A stretch of 10,468 nucleotides of DNA from Burkholderiales bacterium (GTDB taxonomy: Bacteria; Pseudomonadota; Gammaproteobacteria; Burkholderiales; JAEUMW01): the NCBI GenBank assembly GCA_016791285.1, contig JAEUMX010000333.1, forward strand, positions 1 through 10,468, written 5' to 3'. The translations under genes were made by a program, and so were the position numbers. Below, in pieces: positions 1-7,372 of the stretch (position 1 is its first letter; the number at the start of each line of letters is the position of its first letter). The notes under the pieces were generated by a model. The model was not told where the DNA came from. It did no database searches and saw only the letters and a list, made by a program, of their open reading frames with translations.

Positions 1-5
1 GCTGC

Positions 6-626
6 ATGGCAGTCGTAGCGAACGATCGCAGGATCAGAGAGAAGAAGATCGGACGCATCGGTCCGAACGCGATCATAAGCGTGGCCGATGCACTGCGCGA
101 GCAGGTTGGCGAGAGCGCAACGGCAAGGCTTTTTCGTTCTGCCGGCCTCGACCGGTATCTCGCCGTACCGCCCCGACAGATGGTCGACGAGCGCGAGGTC
201 AACGGCCTGTATCAGATGCTGCGCTCGGAGCTCGGACTCGAGCGCGCGCGGTGGATCTCGCGTGCCGCCGGTCTGGCCACCGGCGAGGATCTGCTTGCCC
301 ACCGCATTCCGGCGGCGGTGCGACTTCTCCTGCGTGCGCTTCCTTCCGGGCTTGCCAGTCGGATGCTTCTCTCGGCCATCCTGCGCCATGCCTGGACCTT
401 CTCGGGCAGCGGTGCATTTGCCGTGCAGACCGGACATCCCTTGCAGATCCGGATCAGCGGGTGTCCCATCTGCCGCGGATCCGCCGCCCACGAACCGCTG
501 TGCGATTACTACGCGGCCACCTTCCAGCGGCTCTTCCGCGCCGTCGTCGATCCCGAAGTAGTCGTGCGCGAAACCGAGTGCGAGGCCATGGGTGCCGAAG
601 CGTGCCTCTTCGAGGTGAGGTGGTGA
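6..626 (+). CDS. bchJ: BchJ-type V4R-domain protein, bacteriochlorophyll biosynthesis
   Basis: This 206-residue protein matches the BchJ family as I remember it: an IGPNAI start region (18-23), a central LLAHRIP (97-102) and RHAWTFSGSG (127-136), and a C-terminal V4R domain at about 140-204. The V4R domain carries spaced cysteines C153, C156, C166, C192 and C200, probably metal-binding. BchJ was named as the reductase of the 8-vinyl (old 4-vinyl) group of divinyl (proto)chlorophyllide. Later work assigned that activity to BciA/BciB, so BchJ may be an accessory or substrate-handling protein. It is expected to be cytoplasmic. The frame is open to the left edge and only five bases precede the ATG, so the true start could lie outside the window. 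The next gene converges on it 21 bp away. The assignment is recognised from motifs only; a V4R-containing regulator is the main alternative. Confidence 0.75.
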   Translation: MAVVANDRRIREKKIGRIGPNAIISVADALREQVGESATARLFRSAGLDRYLAVPPRQMVDEREVNGLYQMLRSELGLERARWISRAAGLATGEDLLAHRIPAAVRLLLRALPSGLASRMLLSAILRHAWTFSGSGAFAVQTGHPLQIRISGCPICRGSAAHEPLCDYYAATFQRLFRAVVDPEVVVRETECEAMGAEACLFEVRW

Positions 627-647
627 CTCAGCGCGGGTGGTCGAGAA

Positions 648-1976
648 CTAAGATCGCGACCTCGAGCGGCGGCGCAGCCACCAGTCACGGAAGAGCGGCT
701 CGGGCAGAGCTTTGCTGATGGCATAACCCTGGGCAAGGTCGCAGCCCAGCTCGCGCAAACGCGTGAGCGTCGGCGTGTCCTCGACCCCCTCGGCGACCGC
801 GACCAGCCCGAAGTTATGGGCGAGGTCCACCATCGCGCGAACGATCTGCGCGTCGCCCGAACTTTGCAGCATGTTCTGCACGAACAGCCTGTCGATCTTG
901 ATCTCGTCGAACGGCAGCCGCTTGAACTGCGCGAGTGACGAGTACCCGGTGCCGAAATCGTCCATCGCGAGGCGGACGCCGAGCTGCCGCACGCGGTCGA
1001 GCACCTGGACGGAGCGCTTGACGTCGCTCACGATCGTGCCCTCGGTTACCTCGACCGTGAGCTGATCCGCCGGTACCGACCAGGCATCGAGGCTCTGGGC
1101 GAGTATCTCGGGCAGCTCGTCGTCGTTGAGCAGAGTGGCGGAGACGTTGACGCTCATACGGACCTGGACGCCGAGGCGGCGCAGACCCACGGTATGACGC
1201 AGCGCCGTGTTCAGGATGAAGAGCGTGAACGAGTGGTTGATCTCGGTGCTCTCGGCGATCTGCGCGATCAGCGCTGCCGGCATGGTCCGGGGGTCGGAGC
1301 TCGGCCACCGCACCAGTGCCTCGGCGGATGCACAGTGTCCGGTCGCGAGGTCGATCTGCGGCTGGTAGTGCACCTCGAGAGCGTTCGTCCTGAGTGCCTC
1401 GCGCACGAGGTCGGCGAGCTCCGAGTTGCGGGCAATCGCGGGACTCTGGCGCGGCTGGGCCACGCAGTATCCTTCTTCCGTCAGCGCTGCGGCTTGGCAG
1501 GCGGCGTCCGCCATCCGCACGAGCTGGGTCACGTCGCTCGCGTGTTCCGGAAAGTGAGCGATGCCGACGCACGGTCGCAGCTGAAACTCCGGTTCGCCGG
1601 CGGCGTCCGGGACCTGCAGCTCATGGACGATGCGGATGGCGGCGAGCACCGCGAGACTGGCGTTCCCCAGCTCGGGCAAAACCAGCCAGATCTCGCCGCT
1701 GCTGACCGCGCAATACCGGTCGGCGGCCCGCACCAGCGCATCGAGACCGTTGAGGACATGTTCGAACCGCGCTTCCGATGCGGGCTTGGCCATGAGTGCG
1801 TCGAGCCGGTCGGGGCGCCGCAGGTCCAGGACGAGCAGGGCGAGCGTCTTGCCGGGTTCGCGATGGCGGAGCATCGAGTTGGTGGCATAGTCGAGCAACG
1901 CCCGCGGATCGAGCTGCTTCGATCGCTGCGGCACGCCGCGCAAAGCCGGGTCGAGAGCCAGGAACGATGCCGACAT
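648..1976 (-). CDS. Cyclic-di-GMP phosphodiesterase, degenerate GGDEF plus EAL domain
   Basis: A 442-residue protein that should hydrolyse cyclic-di-GMP to pGpG. Residues about 43-172 form a GGDEF-like domain whose active-site loop reads SSGEIW (92-97) instead of GG(D/E)EF, so cyclase activity is not expected; it may bind GTP or be structural. The tail motif VGIAHFPEHA (137-146) is typical of GGDEF domains. The EAL domain spans about 185-430 and keeps the catalytic set: E219 in EAL, N277, E312, D339-D340 in DDFGTGYS, K360 in KIDRLFV, E396 and E399 in AEGVE, and Q416 in AQGY. There is no signal peptide, membrane segment or N-terminal sensor, so it is probably cytosolic. It follows the HD-GYP gene on the same strand after a 35-bp gap, suggesting one operon. 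No strong Shine-Dalgarno precedes the ATG, so translational coupling is possible. Confidence 0.9.
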   Translation of the reverse strand: MSASFLALDPALRGVPQRSKQLDPRALLDYATNSMLRHREPGKTLALLVLDLRRPDRLDALMAKPASEARFEHVLNGLDALVRAADRYCAVSSGEIWLVLPELGNASLAVLAAIRIVHELQVPDAAGEPEFQLRPCVGIAHFPEHASDVTQLVRMADAACQAAALTEEGYCVAQPRQSPAIARNSELADLVREALRTNALEVHYQPQIDLATGHCASAEALVRWPSSDPRTMPAALIAQIAESTEINHSFTLFILNTALRHTVGLRRLGVQVRMSVNVSATLLNDDELPEILAQSLDAWSVPADQLTVEVTEGTIVSDVKRSVQVLDRVRQLGVRLAMDDFGTGYSSLAQFKRLPFDEIKIDRLFVQNMLQSSGDAQIVRAMVDLAHNFGLVAVAEGVEDTPTLTRLRELGCDLAQGYAISKALPEPLFRDWWLRRRSRSRS

Positions 1977-2011
1977 GGTCCGGATCTACTCGGCTTGCAA
2001 CCCGCTTGCGG

Positions 2012-3625
2012 TCAGGCGGCGCTCAGGTAGCACGCGCTCGTATCCAGACCGTAGGCACCCGCGGGCAGACCGCGGCGCACCTGGATCTGGCTACCGGCCG
2101 GCAGGCTGGGCTCGTGCAGCAGGTCGAGCGTGCGGAAGCGCTGGAGCGGCTGTTTGTCGGCGCCGGCGATCACAAGCACGGTGGGCTGCAGACGCCGCAC
2201 GCGGTTGTGCCGGATCACGACCGCGACTTCGCCCGACGACAGCTCGACCAGAGAGCCGACGGGAAACACGCCGATCGCCTGCACCAGCTTTTCGACCAGG
2301 GGTTGGGCGAAGAGCTCGCCGCTCCACTTGTACAAGCGCATCATCGCGTCGCTCACGGAGAGTGCCTCGGCGTACGGACGCGGCGAGGTGAGGGCGGCGA
2401 AGCAGTCGGCGATGCCGGCCATGCGCCCGTAGACCCCGATCCCTTCGCCCTTGAGGCCTTTCGGGTAGCCGAGGCCGTTCAATCGCTCGTGGTGCTGCGC
2501 GATGCCTTCGAGAATGTCGGCATGCAGGGGTTTCGGGCCGGACGAGACGACTTGCAGTCCGTACTCGACATGGCGCTTGATGAGCTCGAATTCCTTGTCC
2601 GTCAGCCGGCCCGGCTTCTCGAGCAGGGTGCGCGGGAGTCGGGTCTTGCCGATATCGAGCAGCAGACCCATGGTGCCGAGGTGTCCGAGCTGCATCTTCG
2701 GGAAGCCCAGATGCCGCCCGAGCGCGAGAAGATAGACACCGACCTGCACCCCGTGCGAATAGACGTCGCTGTGCTGCTGGCGCATGCGCGCGATCCACAT
2801 CAGCGCATCGGGGCTCGCGATCATGCTGTCGACCATGTCGCTGACGACCTCGTCGACGCCCTCGACATCCACGTGCATGCCCGTACGCATGTCCTGGGCG
2901 AGCCGATCCAGCGTCTCGCGGGCGCGGGCAAAGGATTTCTCGGCGCGTGGCAGTTCGTCGCGCATGGGGCGCTCGTCGGGATAGATGACGAGCTCGACCC
3001 CTGGCGGTGCCATGGATGGATCCGGCCGCTGCAGTTCCTCGTCGTCGGGCAGGGGCAACGAGGGCAGCCGGGTTTCGCGCCAAGCGTTCGCGATCTCGTC
3101 GAAGAGCCCCTTGATGCGCGACAGCGGGTTGAACCGGATGCCCCCCGTCGTCGTGTCCGGGTCATCCGTCCGGGGGGGCGGTGGTGCCGGTCGCCAGTCG
3201 CTCGGTGACACGTTGGGCGGGGCGGACCGTCCGGGACCGGGCGCCAGCTTGATCTTGTCGCCGGGCGGTTGGGGGGCGTCTGACGAAAGCCGGTCGCTCT
3301 CGTCGACGGCTGCTCGGCTCCGTGCCGGCGGCGGCGCCGCGACACCCGTCCGGCTGGCGCTGGCGGAGCGGATTCCCTCCAGCGAGCGCTCGGCCGGCGG
3401 GCTGGTAGGCTCGATCGAGGTCCGTCGCGGCAAGGCGAAGGTGGATCGCAGCGGATCGACGTACACGTGGTGGCACAGCTGCCGCAGGGTCTGGATGTCG
3501 TGGTCGTCTTCGAGGAGGAAACCCTGGATCAGGAAGGGCGTGTCCAGCCAGGGGCGGTCGAGATCCTCGACGAACATTCCCGGGCGGAGGTCCTGCGTGA
3601 GTACTTCCAAGCTTTCCTGTGCCAT
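2012..3625 (-). CDS. DUF3391/HD-GYP cyclic-di-GMP protein with HD changed to LD
   Basis: A 537-residue protein. Residues about 1-65 form the DUF3391 N-terminal domain (LTQDLRPGMFVEDLDRPW). A low-complexity Pro/Ser/Arg-rich linker runs from about 70 to 160, and the HD-GYP domain spans about 240-450. Visible HD-GYP elements are H291 (YSHGV), DIGK (324-327), H352 (KRHVEYG), HHE (378-380) and GLGYP (384-388). The canonical LLHDIGK is LLLDIGK here (codon CTC at residue 323), so the histidine of the metal-binding HD pair is missing. Intact HD-GYP enzymes cleave cyclic-di-GMP to GMP; this one may be impaired or a pure binder. I chose the ATG at 3625 because the DUF3391 homology begins there. An open extension up to 3790 has no family likeness and would cover the putative sigma-54 promoter. 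It is probably the first gene of an operon with the EAL gene. Confidence 0.9.
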   Translation of the reverse strand: MAQESLEVLTQDLRPGMFVEDLDRPWLDTPFLIQGFLLEDDHDIQTLRQLCHHVYVDPLRSTFALPRRTSIEPTSPPAERSLEGIRSASASRTGVAAPPPARSRAAVDESDRLSSDAPQPPGDKIKLAPGPGRSAPPNVSPSDWRPAPPPPRTDDPDTTTGGIRFNPLSRIKGLFDEIANAWRETRLPSLPLPDDEELQRPDPSMAPPGVELVIYPDERPMRDELPRAEKSFARARETLDRLAQDMRTGMHVDVEGVDEVVSDMVDSMIASPDALMWIARMRQQHSDVYSHGVQVGVYLLALGRHLGFPKMQLGHLGTMGLLLDIGKTRLPRTLLEKPGRLTDKEFELIKRHVEYGLQVVSSGPKPLHADILEGIAQHHERLNGLGYPKGLKGEGIGVYGRMAGIADCFAALTSPRPYAEALSVSDAMMRLYKWSGELFAQPLVEKLVQAIGVFPVGSLVELSSGEVAVVIRHNRVRRLQPTVLVIAGADKQPLQRFRTLDLLHEPSLPAGSQIQVRRGLPAGAYGLDTSACYLSAA

Positions 3626-3713
3626 TGCCTGAAACCGCGGCTGCGGTGCTCTCGGAGGGAGGGCTGCGAGGGATGCGGCGGTGTTACTGAAGCGCCCCGA
3701 GTACGGGCCGGAG

Positions 3714-3729
3714 TGCCAGAAGCGTGCCA
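3714..3729 (-). promoter_or_regulatory. Candidate sigma-54 (-24/-12) promoter for the HD-GYP/EAL operon
   Basis: Read on the minus strand the site is TGGCACGCTTCTGGCA. It matches the sigma-54 consensus TGGCACRNNNNTTGCW at every fixed position but one (G for the second T of TTGC) and has the required GG-N10-GC spacing. Transcription would start near 3703, giving a leader of about 78 nt before the HD-GYP ATG. No activator site could be identified with certainty upstream. GGCAC occurs three times close together, so part of the match could be chance in GC-rich DNA. Confidence 0.5.
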
Positions 3730-3848
3730 GTGCCGGGCACGGCGGACAGAGCGGAAGACTTGCGACGCCGGCCGCGGGGCCCCGCTCCACGGCCGCTACG
3801 GTTGCTGCGGTGCGGCAGTGCGAATTCTCATGTCATGACTTTTTCGAG

Positions 3849-3877
3849 CTGACAATTCACGGTACTCGGCCTATGAT
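3849..3877 (+). promoter_or_regulatory. Candidate sigma-70 promoter upstream of the D-lactate dehydrogenase gene
   Basis: CTGACA (3849-3854) and TATGAT (3872-3877) each match their consensus at five of six positions and are separated by exactly 17 bp. The start point would be near 3884, leaving a leader of about 165 nt before the ATG at 4049. Confidence 0.6.
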
Positions 3878-3893
3878 CCATCGGAGCTTCCGA

Positions 3894-3959
3894 ATGGCGA
3901 TTCCGGCGCAAGGCGGGTGCTGCACGGATGACCAGAAGCTTGCGGTGATGCGATGGTAG
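3894..3959 (+). CDS. Possible 21-codon leader ORF
   Basis: ATG at 3894 is preceded by GGAG (3883-3886) at a 7-nt spacing and reads 21 codons to TAG, with adjacent cysteines in GGCC and a GGCCTDDQK segment. It lies in the predicted leader between the sigma-70-like promoter and the hairpin at 3996. The predicted transcription start falls almost on the GGAG, which weakens the case. There is no homology I can name; it may simply be chance. Confidence 0.15.
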   Translation: MAIPAQGGCCTDDQKLAVMRW

Positions 3960-3995
3960 TGGGTTGATTCAAAAGGAATAGAAGGTAGCGATATC

Positions 3996-4027
3996 GACCC
4001 CGCCTGCGCGGGCGGGGGTCCTTTCTT
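3996..4027 (+). terminator. GC-rich hairpin with T-rich tail in the dld leader
   Basis: GACCCCGCC (3996-4004) pairs with GGCGGGGGTC (4011-4020) around TGCGCG, with one bulged G, and is followed by CTTTCTT. This has the form of an intrinsic terminator in the plus direction. It ends only about 20 nt before the start codon of the next gene. It could attenuate dld, end a small RNA of about 145 nt, or be a copy of a dispersed palindromic (REP-like) repeat. Confidence 0.45.
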
Positions 4028-4048
4028 CACGGGCAGGAGAGGGCTCCG

Positions 4049-6910
4049 ATGGACATGCAACCACCGCCATACGAGACGATCCAGCGCGAAGCCGCCGGCT
4101 TCATTCCTGGCCATCGACTCATCACCGACCCCTTGCGTCGACTCACCTGGGGTACCGACGGGAGCTTTTACCGACTGATCCCGCAGCTCGTCGTGGTCAT
4201 CGAGTCCGAGGACGAGGTGGCGAAGATGTTGGCGCTCTGCGCGCGCTACCACGCGCCGGTGACCTTCCGCGCCGCCGGCACGAGTCTCTCCGGACAGGCC
4301 GTGACCGATTCGGTCCTGCTGCTGCTGGGCGATAACTGGCGTCGCATCCGCGTGACCGACGACGGTACGCTCATCCATCTGCAGCCCGGTGTGATCGGTG
4401 CCGCCGCGAACCGCCGCCTCGCAGCCCTGGGACGCAAGATCGGACCGGATCCCGCGTCGATCGACACCGCGATGATCGGCGGCATCGCCGCCAACAACGC
4501 AAGTGGCATGTGCTGCGGCACCGCACAGAACAGCTATCAGACGCTGCACGGGATGCGCGTGATCCTGGCCGACGGCGCAGTGCTCGACACGCGCGACCCC
4601 GAGAGCCGCGCGCGGTTTGTCGAGACCAAGCGGGAGTTCGTGGCGCAGCTCGACGCGCTCGGCCGCGCGACGCGGGCCAACGAGGCGCTTGCCGCGCGCA
4701 TCCGCCACAAGTTCCGCATGAAGAACACCACCGGCTACAGTCTCAACGCGCTGGTGGATTTCGAGGATCCGATAGACATCCTCGCGCATCTGATGATCGG
4801 TTCGGAAGGCACGCTCGGCTTCATCGCCGAGCTTACCTATCGCACCGTCCCCGAATACGCGGACAAGGCCAGCGCGCTCATCCTGTATCACGATCTCAAG
4901 ACCGCCTGCGAGGCCGTGCAACTGCTCAAGACCACCGCGGTGTCCGCGGTGGAGCTCGCGGATCGGCCGGCCCTGCGCTCGGTGCAGGGCAAGCCCGGCC
5001 TGCCCGAGGGCATCCAGGACCTTGGTCCCGACGGCGCGGCGATCCTGGTCGAAACGCGCGCCGCCACGGCCGCCGAGCTCGCGCGCCAGATCACCGCGAT
5101 CGAAGAAAGGCTGCGGCCGCTCGCCACGGCCCAGCCGATCGTCTTCACCACCGATCCTGCCGAGACCGCCCGCTACTGGAGCGTGCGCAAGGGCATGTTC
5201 CCCTCGGTCGGCGCAGTGCGCAACGTGGGGACGACCGTGGTTATCGAAGACGTGGCGTTCCCGGTGCCGCGGCTCGCCGAGGCTACCCTCGACCTGCAGG
5301 CGCTCCTGCGCGATCACGGCTACCACGAGGCGATCATCTTCGGTCACGCGCTCGAAGGGAACCTGCATTTCGTCTTCACCCAGGGCTTCGACGATCCGGC
5401 CGAGGTGCAGCGGTATCGCCACTTCATGGACGCCGTGTGCCGCATGGTGGTGGAGAAGTACGACGGCTCGCTCAAGGCCGAGCACGGCACCGGCCGCAAC
5501 ATCGCGCCGTTCGTGGAGCTGGAGTGGGGCGCCGAGGCGTACGGCCTCATGCGCGCGCTGAAGGAGCTCGTCGATCCGGAGCGCCTGCTCAATCCGGGCG
5601 TCATCCTGAACGAGGACAGCGAAGCGCATCTCAAGAACCTGAAGCCGATGCCCGCCTGCGACCCGATCGTCGACAAGTGCATCGAGTGCGGCTTCTGCGA
5701 GCCGAAGTGTCCGTCGCGCGGGCTCACGCTCTCACCGCGGCAGCGCATCGTCGGCTGGCGCGAGATTACGCGGCTCGAGGGTACAGGCGCCGGTGCAGAG
5801 AGGCTGCAGGGCATGCGCGATCTGTACGACTACCACGGGATCGACACCTGTGCGGCGTGCGGTCTCTGCGCGACCGCGTGTCCCGTCGGCATCGAGACCG
5901 GTCAGCTCATTCTGTCGCTGCGGCGGCGCAGGGCTGGGCCGCTCGCGAAGAAGATCGGGCAGTCGATCGCCGACAACTTCGGCGCGGTGGCGACCGGTCT
6001 GCGGCTGGGGTTGGGTACCGCAGATGCTGCCCACGGCCTGCTCGGCACGGACCTCATGAAGCGCACGGTGGACGGCATGCGCAGCCTCTCCGGCGGCCGT
6101 GTGCCGAAATGGTCGCCGGCGTTGCCGCGGCCGATCAAGTTCGAGCCGGGAACCGGCCCGGCATCCGACGGCGGCGATCGCGTGGTCTATTTCCCGGGTT
6201 GCGTGACACGCAACATGGGGCCGCAGCGCGGCGACGAAACCTGGGAGGCGCTGCCCGTGGTCGCCGAGCGCCTCTTTCGCAAAGCCGGTTTCGACGTTGT
6301 CTACCCCACGAATCTCGGACGACTCTGCTGCGGTCAGCCGTTCGACAGTCAGGGGCTGAAGGATGTCGCCGAGAGCAAGGCGAAGGAGCTGGAAGCAAGG
6401 CTTACCGAGGCGAGCGAGGGTGGCCGCCACCCGATCGTATTCGACACCAGCCCCTGTGCCTACACCACCAAGCGGCTGGTGGAGGGAAGGCTCACGGTGC
6501 TGGACAGCGTTGAATTCCTGCACCAGCGTGTGGCACCGCGGCTTGCGTTCAAACCGACATCCGAGCCCCTGGCGCTCCACGTTGTCTGCACCGTGCGCAA
6601 GATGGGCACGGTCGATCAGCTTGCCGCGCTGGCCGCCCGCTGCAGCAGCGAGGTCGTGCGCCTGGAAGAGGCGGTGCTTTGCTGCGGCTTCGCCGGCGAC
6701 AAGGGTTTCAACCAGCCGGAACTCTCCGAGCACGCGCTGCGTCACCTCAAGGCGTTGCTGCCGGCAAACTGCAGGACGGGATGTGCGTCGAGCCGCACCT
6801 GCGAGATCGGGCTCTCCGAGGCAGCCGGGTTTCCGTTCCACTCGATCATCCGGCTGGTTGATGCCTGCACGCGGGCCACGTCGGATGTCGCACCGCCCAC
6901 CAAGGTGTGA
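4049..6910 (+). CDS. dld-II: Respiratory D-lactate dehydrogenase, FAD and Fe-S (Dld-II type)
   Basis: A 953-residue flavin/iron-sulfur oxidoreductase expected to oxidise D-lactate to pyruvate and pass electrons to the quinone pool at the inner membrane face. An FAD-binding (PCMH-type) domain covers about 35-270, with VTFRAAGTSLSGQA and DPASIDTAMIGGIAANNAS. The FAD-oxidase C-terminal domain runs to about 530 (EHGTGRNIAPF). Two 4Fe-4S motifs follow: C544-C547-C550-C554 and C601-C604-C607-C611. Two CCG-type halves come next, with C718, C760-C761-G762, C847 and C878-C879-G880. The N-terminal motifs closely resemble Shewanella Dld-II as I recall it, more than E. coli YdiJ or GlcD. AGGAG at 4035-4039 lies nine bases before the ATG and supports this start over the ATG at 4055. 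Substrate is inferred from family; another D-2-hydroxyacid cannot be excluded. No lactate permease gene is adjacent. Confidence 0.85.
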   Translation: MDMQPPPYETIQREAAGFIPGHRLITDPLRRLTWGTDGSFYRLIPQLVVVIESEDEVAKMLALCARYHAPVTFRAAGTSLSGQAVTDSVLLLLGDNWRRIRVTDDGTLIHLQPGVIGAAANRRLAALGRKIGPDPASIDTAMIGGIAANNASGMCCGTAQNSYQTLHGMRVILADGAVLDTRDPESRARFVETKREFVAQLDALGRATRANEALAARIRHKFRMKNTTGYSLNALVDFEDPIDILAHLMIGSEGTLGFIAELTYRTVPEYADKASALILYHDLKTACEAVQLLKTTAVSAVELADRPALRSVQGKPGLPEGIQDLGPDGAAILVETRAATAAELARQITAIEERLRPLATAQPIVFTTDPAETARYWSVRKGMFPSVGAVRNVGTTVVIEDVAFPVPRLAEATLDLQALLRDHGYHEAIIFGHALEGNLHFVFTQGFDDPAEVQRYRHFMDAVCRMVVEKYDGSLKAEHGTGRNIAPFVELEWGAEAYGLMRALKELVDPERLLNPGVILNEDSEAHLKNLKPMPACDPIVDKCIECGFCEPKCPSRGLTLSPRQRIVGWREITRLEGTGAGAERLQGMRDLYDYHGIDTCAACGLCATACPVGIETGQLILSLRRRRAGPLAKKIGQSIADNFGAVATGLRLGLGTADAAHGLLGTDLMKRTVDGMRSLSGGRVPKWSPALPRPIKFEPGTGPASDGGDRVVYFPGCVTRNMGPQRGDETWEALPVVAERLFRKAGFDVVYPTNLGRLCCGQPFDSQGLKDVAESKAKELEARLTEASEGGRHPIVFDTSPCAYTTKRLVEGRLTVLDSVEFLHQRVAPRLAFKPTSEPLALHVVCTVRKMGTVDQLAALAARCSSEVVRLEEAVLCCGFAGDKGFNQPELSEHALRHLKALLPANCRTGCASSRTCEIGLSEAAGFPFHSIIRLVDACTRATSDVAPPTKV

Positions 6911-6947
6911 GCGTGAGCGGTCCGGTCTTGAACTGGACGCTCACACC
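6904..6947 (+). other. Inverted repeat over the dld stop codon
   Basis: GGTGTGAGCG (6904-6913) and CGCTCACACC (6938-6947) are perfect reverse complements over 10 bp. A second left arm, GTGAGCG (6913-6919), can pair with the same right arm. The TGA stop (6908-6910) lies inside the first arm. No clear T-run follows, so this may be a 3' stability hairpin rather than an intrinsic terminator. Confidence 0.4.
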
Positions 6948-6992
6948 CGCATCTAATCCGTCCCTGTCGTCTTTCCCTCTCTGGAGAACCCG

Positions 6993-7319
6993 ATGCGACG
7001 AATCGGACTGCTGTTCGCACTGTGGTCGCGCTTCAAGGACGAAGCGAGAATGGTCTGGGCCATGCTCCGCGACCCGGCAGCGCCGTTCGCCGCCAAGATG
7101 ATCGCGATCGTCGCACTCGCGTATCTCGTGTCACCGGTCGATTTCGTGCCCGACGTCGTACCGATCCTCGGCTGGATCGACGACGGCCTGGTGCTCGCGG
7201 GGGTTCTCTGGCTGGCTTACCAGTTTCTGCCGCGCGACCTCTATGAAGCGCTGCGGCGCCGGGCGGGAGCGACCTCGCGGAGCAACGTAATCGAGGGCGA
7301 GGCGCAGCGGGTGGCGTGA
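6993..7319 (+). CDS. DUF1232 (YkvA-like) small membrane protein
   Basis: A 108-residue protein with the DUF1232 hallmark SPVDFVPDVVPILGWIDD at 47-64. Hydrophobic segments flank it at about 33-48 and 64-79, suggesting two membrane passes or a hairpin. The N-terminal helix is amphipathic and the C-terminal tail is charged. The family is widespread in bacteria and has no firmly established biochemical role. GGAG at 6983-6986 lies six bases before the ATG. It follows the D-lactate dehydrogenase gene by 82 bp with a hairpin between, so co-transcription is possible but not required. Confidence 0.85.
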   Translation: MRRIGLLFALWSRFKDEARMVWAMLRDPAAPFAAKMIAIVALAYLVSPVDFVPDVVPILGWIDDGLVLAGVLWLAYQFLPRDLYEALRRRAGATSRSNVIEGEAQRVA

Positions 7320-7372
7320 TAGGCCGCTCGGTCCCGACACCGCAGGAGAAGGCTCGGCGCTCTCAGGTCATT

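Larger units (their letters stand above)
3626..4048. other. 423-bp divergent intergenic region
   Basis: This spacer separates the leftward HD-GYP gene from the rightward D-lactate dehydrogenase gene. The left half holds a sigma-54-like element for the minus strand. The right half holds a sigma-70-like plus-strand promoter, a possible 21-codon ORF, and a hairpin followed by a T-rich run. A short perfect palindrome, GTCATGAC, lies at 3832-3839, and a GTGCC/GGCAC inverted repeat at 3730-3740 sits beside the sigma-54 element. I see no protein-coding gene of normal length that I can support. Confidence 0.7.

Noticed and set aside
1796..3208. A 470-codon plus-strand frame opposite the HD-GYP and EAL genes
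   Set aside because: Antisense shadow of two well-supported genes; it spans their boundary and has no motif.
3626..3790. N-terminal extension of the HD-GYP protein by 55 residues
   Set aside because: The extension has no DUF3391 likeness and would cover the putative sigma-54 element; homology starts at the ATG at 3625.
3832..3839. GTCATGAC palindrome as an activator or repressor site
   Set aside because: Eight bases of perfect palindrome are common by chance, and no second copy was seen nearby.
3857..5629. A 590-codon open frame on the minus strand opposite dld-II
   Set aside because: It lies antisense to a gene with clear flavin and Fe-S motifs. Its translation is Arg/His/Glu-rich with no recognisable domain, as expected for a shadow frame in GC-rich DNA.
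4510..6513. A 667-codon plus-strand frame inside dld-II
   Set aside because: Arg/Ala/Pro-rich out-of-frame translation of the same gene, no domain.
5732..6841. A 369-codon minus-strand frame opposite the Fe-S half of dld-II
   Set aside because: Mirror of conserved coding sequence, no family likeness.
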